Assembly (NCBI GenBank): GCA_035513275.1
Contig: DATKCJ010000178.1
Span: 1-11,201, forward strand
Direction of reading: 5' to 3'
DNA from: DATKCJ01 sp035513275
Lineage (GTDB): Bacteria > Verrucomicrobiota > Verrucomicrobiia > Opitutales > Opitutaceae
Length of the DNA: 11,201 nucleotides
Shown: in pieces, positions 6,239 through 11,201 of the stretch
How the letters are laid out: every line of letters begins with the position of its first letter
Numbering within the stretch: the stretch's first letter is position 1
Position numbers and translations under genes: made by a program
Notes under the pieces: generated by a model
Seen by the model: only the letters and a program-made list of their open reading frames with translations
Database searches by the model: none
What the model was told of the DNA's origin: nothing

Positions 6239-7159
6239 TCATCGACTTGCGAGCGCCGCGCTCGCCGCGGCACTCATGACGTCCACCGGCACCTTTGCCC
6301 CGCTCCAGATCTCAAGTGACCGCACGCCTTGGTGCACGAGCATCGAGAGGCCAGACGCTGCGCGCAGTCCGAGGCGCGTGGCCTCTAACGTGAGCGCTGT
6401 ATTCGCATGCGAGTAGTTCATGTCGTAGACGGCCGGCTTCCCCGGGAATCTCGCGAGGTCAACCGGCGGCGGATCGCCGGGCTTCAGGCCGAGCGGTGTC
6501 GCGTTCACGATCACCGCATTCGCCGGCAGATCGAGAGGCGGCTCGGCCAACGTGAAGCCGCGCACTATCGACGCACCGGCGATCGGCCTTAGAATTCCTC
6601 CCAACGCATCGAACGGCCCGGGGCTCCGATAGCCGATCGAGAGCGACCGGCAGCCGCGCTCGACGAACGCCACCGCTGCCGCGCGCGCAGCGCCGCCGGC
6701 TCCAAGGAGCACGATGTCCGCGCCAGCCACTTGGACTCCGATGCTCTCGCGCAGCGCCTCTATGATTCCGTAGCCGTCGCTGTTGAATCCTTCGTAGCCC
6801 GAAGGCGTGCGACGCAGCGTGTTCACCGCGCCCATCGCCGCCGCGTGTGGATCGATCGCGGTCACCAGACTGACAGCGATCTGCTTGTGCGGCATCGTCA
6901 GGTTGACGCCGACGAATCCAAGGCGGTGCAGCACGCTGAGCGTCTCAGGCAATGCCTCGGCCGACGCCTCAATCTTCCAATAGCGCCACGATGCGAAGCG
7001 CGCATCGACCTTCGCCATCTGCGCGAGTGCGGCATTGTGCATCGGCGGGCTGAGCGAATGCCGCACGGGGTCGCCGATCACGGCAAGGTGCGTGCCCGGC
7101 TCGCTCCAGTCGGCGAGATCCGCTGGCGTGAGAGTAGAGTCCGTTGATCTGAGGCTCAT
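6239..7159 (-). CDS. aroE: Shikimate dehydrogenase (NADP-dependent)
   Basis: This enzyme reduces 3-dehydroshikimate to shikimate, the fourth step of the shikimate pathway. From the ATG at 7159 it has 306 aa. The substrate site shows GDPVRHSLSPPMHN (Ser-x-Ser at 35-37), the catalytic lysine is Lys92 in NLTMPHK, and the catalytic aspartate is Asp128 in NSDGYG (usually NTDG). The NADP Rossmann motif is LGAGGAARA (152-160), and NATPLG, YDMNYS and GLSMLVHQG complete the family signature. An in-frame ATG at 7213 would add 18 residues with no family similarity, so 7159 was chosen; neither has a strong ribosome binding site. The upstream region contains an 18-bp inverted repeat pair. The prepilin peptidase gene follows after 45 bp and is probably cotranscribed. 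A quinate/shikimate dehydrogenase role is possible but less likely than biosynthesis. Confidence 0.94.
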   Translation of the reverse strand: MSLRSTDSTLTPADLADWSEPGTHLAVIGDPVRHSLSPPMHNAALAQMAKVDARFASWRYWKIEASAEALPETLSVLHRLGFVGVNLTMPHKQIAVSLVTAIDPHAAAMGAVNTLRRTPSGYEGFNSDGYGIIEALRESIGVQVAGADIVLLGAGGAARAAAVAFVERGCRSLSIGYRSPGPFDALGGILRPIAGASIVRGFTLAEPPLDLPANAVIVNATPLGLKPGDPPPVDLARFPGKPAVYDMNYSHANTALTLEATRLGLRAASGLSMLVHQGVRSLEIWSGAKVPVDVMSAAASAALASR

Positions 7160-7181
7160 TCTGGACTTCAAGGAACGGACT

Positions 7182-7302
7182 GACACGTATTGCACGAATT
7201 GCCTCGAATGCATCCCAGAGTGCTTGTTCCCAAAACGAACCGCGCTCGGTTGGACATCAAGTCTGCCGTCTTTCCTTCGTGTGCATTCGTGAAATTCGTG
7301 TC
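7182..7302. repeat. 18-bp imperfect inverted repeat pair upstream of aroE
   Basis: GACACGTATTGCACGAAT (7182-7199) matches the reverse complement of 7285-7302 (GACACGAATTTCACGAAT) at 16 of 18 bases, with an 85-bp spacer. The units contain direct repeats of ACGAAT/ATTCGTG. This may be a remnant of a small mobile repeat, or an operator. It fills most of the gap between aroE and the SirB1-like gene; nothing else is recognised there. Confidence 0.5.
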
Positions 7303-7361
7303 TCCAACTTCTTCTTCCGGCTCATCCGGCTCGATTCAAGGGTATCTCAAGGCAACACTCC

Positions 7362-8267
7362 TCACGCCGATGACTCGCGCGCGTAGGTGTCCTCGAACTC
7401 ATCGATGAATTCCGAGAACATCCGAGCGAGCTGCGTCTCGCCCGCGCCGGCGTAGTGGTTCGAGAGGTTGCGGCAGCAGCGCAGGAGCACTTCGCGCACG
7501 GGCGTCGGCGCGAGGTCGGTCACGCGCGGCGACACGTGGTTGCGCCTCAAGAGCGTGAACACGTCGTCGGTGGACAGCAGCCGTCCGCCGTCGAACACGT
7601 CGACGAAGAACGGCGATCCGTCGGCGTAGCAGCCGACCACGAAGTGCCCGGGCAAGCCCACCGGTTCGAGCGACATGCCGAGCCTTTGCGCGACGAGCAG
7701 GTAGATGATCGACAGCGAGACGGGCAGGCCCTTGCGGCGCTTGAGCACCTGGTCGAGGAAACTGTTCAGCGGATTGGAGTAGTCCTCGTTGTCGCCGTGG
7801 AATCCGAACTCGTGAAGGAGCACGCGGTTGAGGATCCTGCATTTGTCGCGCAGCGTGGCCGGTTCGATGATCAACTCGCGCGCGCGCCGCGCGATCTCGT
7901 CGAGCTGGGTGCAGCACGCGCCTACGTCGACATCCGTGTTCACCGTCCGGCTCATCAATAGCGCGCCGGTCTCGAGCTCGTAGTTCATCGAGCGGATGAA
8001 CTCGACGAAGTCCGCCACCGGGTCAGCAAACTTGAGCTCTGCGAGGAACCAGCGCGCGTGCCAGCTAAGGATCCGGTTGGACCCTGCGACGACATCCTTG
8101 AGAAAACGCTCCGAGTCGCGCCCGATCGCCTGGAAGCGCGCGAGCATCGCCGTGCGAACCGCTGGCGACGGATCATCCAGCAGCGAGAGCAGCGCCGTCC
8201 TCAGTTGCAGGTTGAGATTATCCGGTTCCACGGCCCCGATTTTCAAATCGGCGGGCGCATCGTGCAA
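7362..8267 (-). CDS. SirB1 / transglutaminase-like family protein
   Basis: This 301-aa protein belongs to the SirB1 family (transglutaminase-like core, PF13369-type). The core is visible as NEDYSNPLNSFLDQVLKRRKG (160-180), LPVSLSIIYLLVAQRLG (181-197) and the diagnostic LEPVGLPGHFVVG (200-212) with His208. FFVDVFDGGRLL follows. The N-terminal part has a helical, HEAT-like stretch (DDPSPAVRTAMLARFQAIG). The C-terminal segment (RCCRNLSNHYAGAGETQLA) resembles the tetratricopeptide-like tail of the family. Biochemical function is not established; the usual Cys-His-Asp triad is incomplete in many members. The start is uncertain: TTG at 8267 is the most upstream, a GTG near 8231 is possible, and no ribosome binding site decides. 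The gene starts 26 bp after yggS ends, suggesting one operon. Confidence 0.85.
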   Translation of the reverse strand: MHDAPADLKIGAVEPDNLNLQLRTALLSLLDDPSPAVRTAMLARFQAIGRDSERFLKDVVAGSNRILSWHARWFLAELKFADPVADFVEFIRSMNYELETGALLMSRTVNTDVDVGACCTQLDEIARRARELIIEPATLRDKCRILNRVLLHEFGFHGDNEDYSNPLNSFLDQVLKRRKGLPVSLSIIYLLVAQRLGMSLEPVGLPGHFVVGCYADGSPFFVDVFDGGRLLSTDDVFTLLRRNHVSPRVTDLAPTPVREVLLRCCRNLSNHYAGAGETQLARMFSEFIDEFEDTYARESSA

Positions 8268-8293
8268 CCGGTAAACGCGACGTGCGAAAAATA

Positions 8294-8992
8294 TTAGGCT
8301 GGCCTCGATCCAAAAAGTGCCGTGCCCACGCGGATCATCGTGCTGCCTTCGGCGATCGCCTCGGCAAGGTCGCCCGTCATGCCCATCGAGAGTTCGCGAA
8401 GAGGAAGCGCGGGCGTAGCGAGCCGATCACGGATCTCGCGAAGCGCGGCAAATGTCCTTCGCGCGACAGCGGGATCGTCCGACAGTGGCGCGATCGTCAT
8501 CAGCCCCTCGACGTGCAGGTGGGCCTTCGCCGCGGCGTGGGCGAGCAATCGCGGCGCATCTTCGACGGATGCGCCCGACTTCGTGGGATCGTTTCCAGCG
8601 TTGAGCTGGAGCAACACCGGCATCCTGCGTCCGGCTTCGCCTGCCGCGCGGTCGAGAAGGTCGAGGAGTTTCTCCGAGTCGACGCTCTGGATCCGGTCGA
8701 AGGCCACGGCGGCCAGTTTTGCTTTGTTGGACTGGAGGTGGCCGATCAGCTCCCAGCGCACACCCTTGCCGCGCGCGGCCTCGATCTTGGGCATCGCCTC
8801 CTGCACGCGGTTCTCGCCGACTGCCGGGAGGCCAGCTCGAGCCGCAAACAAGGCGGCATCGACCGGGTGTGTCTTCGTGACCGGCAGGATGGTCACGGTG
8901 CCAGCGTCCCGCCCCGCAGTGGCACAAGCAGCAGCGACCCGGTCGCGCAAGGCGGTCAGGCTCGACAGAAATTCCTCATAAGTTTGGACCAT
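8294..8992 (-). CDS. yggS: YggS/PROSC family PLP homeostasis protein
   Basis: This cytoplasmic protein binds pyridoxal 5'-phosphate and buffers PLP supply and amino-acid metabolism without known catalysis. The 232-aa product fits the family (about 230). Lys40 in LPVTKTHP is the PLP lysine. GENRVQEAMPKI (59-70), WELIGHLQSNKAK, IQSVDS, LLQLNAG, GLMTIAP and the final ELSMGMTGDLAEAIAEGST followed by RVGTALFG are all family landmarks of the alanine-racemase-like barrel. The ATG at 8992 is the only sensible start; no Shine-Dalgarno is visible. The gene is divergent from a LysR-type regulator 66 bp away. The shared intergenic region holds a palindrome that may control both genes. Downstream, the SirB1-like gene follows closely. 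Confidence 0.94.
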   Translation of the reverse strand: MVQTYEEFLSSLTALRDRVAAACATAGRDAGTVTILPVTKTHPVDAALFAARAGLPAVGENRVQEAMPKIEAARGKGVRWELIGHLQSNKAKLAAVAFDRIQSVDSEKLLDLLDRAAGEAGRRMPVLLQLNAGNDPTKSGASVEDAPRLLAHAAAKAHLHVEGLMTIAPLSDDPAVARRTFAALREIRDRLATPALPLRELSMGMTGDLAEAIAEGSTMIRVGTALFGSRPA

Positions 8993-9031
8993 GTTTTGAA
9001 GCTCTGAGTGTTGCGTTGCTGATTAGGGCCC

Positions 9032-9048
9032 ATTATCACCTCGATAAT
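9032..9048. promoter_or_regulatory. LysR-type palindrome between yggS and lysR-family gene
   Basis: ATTATC-ACCTC-GATAAT is a perfect 6-bp-arm palindrome of the ATNNNN...NNNNAT, T-N11-A type bound by LysR-family regulators. It overlaps the candidate -10 (TAATAT, 9045-9050) of the plus-strand regulator, as expected for autorepression. Its assignment is inference. Confidence 0.45.
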
Positions 9049-9050
9049 AT
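9045..9050 (+). promoter_or_regulatory. Candidate -10 box of the LysR-family gene
   Basis: TAATAT lies 8 nt before the ATG at 9059, so transcription would begin at or next to the start codon. The possible -35 is weak (TTAGGG, 16-bp spacer). No Shine-Dalgarno is present, which is consistent with a leaderless mRNA. Confidence 0.35.
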
Positions 9051-9058
9051 TCGGGCAC

Positions 9059-9952
9059 ATGCAAATCGAGAACTTCAAAATATTTGCCGACCTGGTCGAG
9101 ACGAAGAGCTTTTCGAAGGCCGCGAAGCTCAACGGCATCACACAGTCCGCCGTCAGCCAGCAGGCCCGATCCATGGAGCGGCAGCTCAAGGCGCTGCTCA
9201 TCGACCGCAGCCAGAAGCAGTTTCAGCTCACCCGCGAGGGCACTCGGGTCTACGACGCCGCGAAGGAGATTCTGCACGCATTTGAGAAACTCGAGTGCGA
9301 GTTGCTCGAGCTCAAGAAGGTGATCAGCGGCACCATCCGCATCTCGACGATCTACTCGATCGGACTCCACGAGCTGCCCCCCTTCATCAAGCGGTTCCTG
9401 CAGACCTTCCCGGCGGTCAACTGCCGCGTCGAATACCGCCGCTCGAACCTCGTCTACGAGGACATCCTGCACAACTCGGTCGATTTCGGCCTCGTGGCGT
9501 TTCCGATCAAGTCGCGCCAGATCGAGGTCGTGCCGTTCCGCAACGACCGCCTCGTGCTCATCACGCATCCGCAACACCCTCTCGCCAAGGCTGGCGAGAT
9601 CGATGTCAAGGCGCTCGCCGGCCACAAGTTCATCGGCTTCGACCCCGACATCCCGACGCGCAAGGCGGTCGACCTTATCCTTCGTGAGAACAAGCTTGAG
9701 ATCGATACGGTCATGGAGTTCGACAACATCGAGACCGTGAAGCGCGCCGTCGAGATCGATGCCGGCGTGGCAGTCGTGCCTCAAGCCACTGTGAAGCAGG
9801 AAGTGAAGCAGGGCACCCTCAAAGCCGTCCTGTTCAAGGGCAAGGAGTTCTCCCGGCCACTCGCGATCATCCACCGGAAGGGCAGGGTGCTCACGCCCGC
9901 GATGAAGAAGTTCATCGCGACTCTCACCGAGGACAACGGCGACGAGGGTTGA
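9059..9952 (+). CDS. LysR-family transcriptional regulator
   Basis: This 297-aa product has the standard LysR layout. The N-terminal winged helix-turn-helix spans about residues 3-62, with the recognition region SFSKAAKLNGITQSAVSQQ (17-35) and FQLTREGTRVYDAAKEIL. A linker helix follows (about 64-88). The two-lobed effector-binding domain starts at GTIRISTIYSIGLHELPPF, with VDFGLVAFP, LVLITHPQHPLA, FIGFDPDIPTRK and AGVAVVPQATVKQEV typical of the fold. The effector and targets cannot be told from sequence. Such regulators often control a divergent gene, here yggS, and their own promoter; the palindrome at 9032-9048 fits this. The ATG at 9059 aligns with the family start. No truncation is seen. 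The gene is followed by a repeat element. Confidence 0.94.
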   Translation: MQIENFKIFADLVETKSFSKAAKLNGITQSAVSQQARSMERQLKALLIDRSQKQFQLTREGTRVYDAAKEILHAFEKLECELLELKKVISGTIRISTIYSIGLHELPPFIKRFLQTFPAVNCRVEYRRSNLVYEDILHNSVDFGLVAFPIKSRQIEVVPFRNDRLVLITHPQHPLAKAGEIDVKALAGHKFIGFDPDIPTRKAVDLILRENKLEIDTVMEFDNIETVKRAVEIDAGVAVVPQATVKQEVKQGTLKAVLFKGKEFSRPLAIIHRKGRVLTPAMKKFIATLTEDNGDEG

Positions 9953-9973
9953 TTCGCGCGGTGCGGGTGCTCT

Positions 9974-10073
9974 GGAGTAGCGCGGATCTCCCTCCTTCGC
10001 TCTTCGAGCTTCGGCGGACAGGCTGACCCGCTCGGGTTTTGCTCCCGCGGCAGGTCAAAGACCTGCCCTACTC
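9974..10073. repeat. Palindromic intergenic repeat, copy 2
   Basis: The element is bounded by inverted GAGTAG (9975-9980) and CTACTC (10068-10073). It contains the near-perfect palindrome GGCAGGTCAAAGACCTGCC (10049-10067; 8-bp arms, AAA loop). The reverse complement of the stem-loop at 773-791 matches it at 18 of 19 bases, so the two are copies in opposite orientation. It lies between the LysR-family gene and the transporter, directly upstream of the latter, and may terminate lysR transcription. Confidence 0.65.
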
Positions 10074-10092
10074 AAGTGATGACGGCTTTTGA

Positions 10093-11007
10093 TTGGCCGC
10101 GGGCCCGCGGGCTGGGCACCGTGTCAGCCTGCACTTTCCCGCTCACCTTTTGTTTCCGCTCGGCTCCGCGGTTCTCTACGCGATCGGCGCGCTCGCCATC
10201 AAGAGGTCGAATCAGTTCGGCATCGGCCTCTGGCGGATCAGCTTCCTCGCGAACTGGGCGATGGCATTCTGCATGGCACCGGTCTGGCTGCTCGGCGGCG
10301 AGATTCCGCCGGGCTTGTGGTGGCAGCCGCTGGTCGTTGGGTTTTTCTTCTTCACGGCGCAGACGTTCATGTTCCTCGCGCTTACAAGGGGCGACGTCAG
10401 TGTCGCCACGCCGATCATGGGCACGAAGGTCCTCATGGTTGCAATGTTCTCGCTCCTCGTGCTGCCGGGCCCTGTGCCGTGGAACTGGTGGATCGCCGCG
10501 TTCCTGAGCACCGCAGGCGTGTATTTCCTGAGCCGCGGCGACGCAGCGGCCCGGCGCGGCGCGCTGAACGCTGCGTTGTTTGCATTTGGCGCGGCGACTT
10601 TCTTCGCGCTCAACGACGTGCTCGTCCAGAAATGGGCGCCCGCGTGGGGCATCGGGCGTTTCCTGCCGATCATGTTCGCAGGGGTGGCGCTGATGTCGTT
10701 CGCGTTTGTCCCGCTCTTCCACGCACCGCTTCGGCAGATTCCCCGCCAAGGTCGCGTGTGGGTCGCTGTCGGGGCAATCATCCTCGGCATTCAGGCAGTC
10801 GGCATCCTCTTCGCGATCGGACGGTTCGGCGACGCGACTGCCGTGAACATCGTCTACAGCGTGCGCGGCATGCTTAGCGTAATCTTCGTGTGGCTCGCCG
10901 GACACTGGTTCCTCAACGAGGAGCAGCAACTCGCCCGCCCCGTGCTCGTCCAGCGATTCATCGGCTCGGTGCTGATGGTCTCGGCGGTCGTGCTTGTGGT
11001 GGTGTAG
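10093..11007 (+). CDS. EamA/DMT-superfamily membrane transporter
   Basis: This inner-membrane protein of up to 304 aa has about ten hydrophobic segments (roughly 17-35, 47-69, 76-96, 103-123, 130-147, 157-173, 187-209, 222-242, 249-270, 287-304). They are arranged as two EamA-type halves, the pattern of drug/metabolite or amino-acid exporters. Landmarks include FFFFTAQTFMFLALTRGDVSVATPIMGTK in the first half, and ALNDVLVQKWAP plus GDATAVNIVYSVRGMLSVIF with FLNEEQQ in the second. Substrate is unknown. The start is doubtful. The frame opens with a TTG at 10093 right after a stop (10090-10092). A second TTG at 10150 gives a product that begins at the first membrane segment. Neither has a ribosome binding site, and no in-frame ATG precedes the first helix. 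A repeat element ends 19 bp upstream and may have altered the 5' end. Confidence 0.85.
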   Translation: MAAGPRAGHRVSLHFPAHLLFPLGSAVLYAIGALAIKRSNQFGIGLWRISFLANWAMAFCMAPVWLLGGEIPPGLWWQPLVVGFFFFTAQTFMFLALTRGDVSVATPIMGTKVLMVAMFSLLVLPGPVPWNWWIAAFLSTAGVYFLSRGDAAARRGALNAALFAFGAATFFALNDVLVQKWAPAWGIGRFLPIMFAGVALMSFAFVPLFHAPLRQIPRQGRVWVAVGAIILGIQAVGILFAIGRFGDATAVNIVYSVRGMLSVIFVWLAGHWFLNEEQQLARPVLVQRFIGSVLMVSAVVLVVV

Positions 11008-11028
11008 CTGCCTGCCGAAGTGTGACCT

Positions 11029-11088
11029 GGTAGCGCTCAATCCCCGCTCAGAATCTCGCGCCCCTCGGAGATGGGCGCACTACCTCGG
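11029..11088. repeat. Palindromic intergenic repeat, copy 3
   Basis: The element starts GGTAGCGC (11029-11036). It ends with the stem-loop GCGCCC-CTCGGAGAT-GGGCGC, then ACTACCTCGG. This right end matches 821-853 almost base for base (GCGCCCCTCGGA, GATGGGCGC, CTACCTCG), in the same orientation. The outer ends GGTAG and CTACC are inverted. It sits between the transporter (+) and the partial minus-strand gene, two convergent units, so it may also act as a terminator. Confidence 0.7.
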
Positions 11089-11119
11089 AACTTCGAATGT
11101 CCGACGAGGAGCGCGAAAC

Positions 11120-11201
11120 TCAATTCGCCGACGCCACCTTCACCGGCTCGGCGGCGGGCGCGACTTCGGTGTAGAAAACCGTGCGCGTGAGCTGGGCTTT
11201 C
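11120..11201 (-). CDS. C-terminal fragment of an unidentified protein
   Basis: On the minus strand, an open frame entering from the right edge ends in TGA at 11122-11120. Its last residues read KAQLTRTVFYTEVAPAAEPV and then KVASAN. The strongly biased GC-rich codon use and the Ala/Pro-rich tail suggest a real gene end. The visible 26 residues are too few to assign a family. Confidence 0.5.
   Translation of the reverse strand, partial: KAQLTRTVFYTEVAPAAEPVKVASAN

Noticed and set aside
9023..9874. Minus-strand open frame of 283 codons opposite the LysR-family gene.
   Set aside because: It is antisense to a complete LysR-family gene; its Asp/Leu/Val-rich sequence mirrors the sense codons.
10072..11040. 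Minus-strand open frame of 322 codons opposite the transporter.
   Set aside because: It is His/Arg/Glu-rich low-complexity translation antisense to membrane-segment codons, a typical GC-rich shadow.
1..11201. Search for a new defence, phage or mobile system.
   Set aside because: All substantial genes are recognisable housekeeping or common families, apart from one small and one partial unknown gene. No nuclease, transposase, integrase, reverse transcriptase or toxin-like gene is seen.

Overview
This is an ordinary chromosomal housekeeping window from a GC-rich bacterium, most likely a verrucomicrobium of the Opitutales/Opitutaceae type. That placement is inference. It rests on the high GC, the protein set, and short palindromic intergenic repeats that recur between genes. 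No rRNA or other decisive phylogenetic marker is present. I find no phage, insertion sequence, CRISPR array, toxin-antitoxin pair or defence system.

Layout. The left edge holds the 3' end of a cupin-domain gene (+). Next comes a complete one-piece tmRNA gene (ssrA, minus, about 239-593) that encodes an unusual tag, GNYEEMPLAA. A repeat-rich gap follows (594-862). The minus strand then carries three genes transcribed in the order aroG (DAHP synthase), mdh (malate dehydrogenase) and a cysteine dioxygenase. The divergent region 3740-3993 separates aroG from a plus-strand pair: ygfZ and a small unknown gene that overlaps it by 4 nt. A strong rho-independent-type terminator sits in the aroG leader. 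Converging on this pair are minus-strand aroE (shikimate dehydrogenase) and a type IV prepilin peptidase gene just downstream of it. Further right, the minus-strand pair yggS and a SirB1/transglutaminase-like gene is divergent from a plus-strand LysR-family regulator. A palindrome matching the LysR T-N11-A pattern lies between yggS and that regulator. A plus-strand EamA/DMT-type membrane transporter follows, with a repeat element immediately upstream and an uncertain start. The right edge holds the 3' end of an unidentified minus-strand gene.

Functionally the window is mixed. Two enzymes of the shikimate pathway (first step aroG, fourth step aroE) lie about 2.5 kb apart but in separate transcription units. 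mdh serves central carbon metabolism and cysteine dioxygenase serves sulfur amino acid catabolism. ygfZ (Fe-S cluster maintenance), yggS (PLP homeostasis) and ssrA (ribosome rescue) are maintenance genes.

The most interesting items are the terminator in the aroG leader, which may be an attenuator or the end of a small RNA; the dispersed palindromic repeat family (three copies); a bacterial cysteine dioxygenase that keeps the Cys/Tyr pair which forms a thioether cofactor in animal enzymes; and apparently leaderless promoters at ygfZ and lysR. Several start codons are uncertain because Shine-Dalgarno signals are weak or absent across the window.
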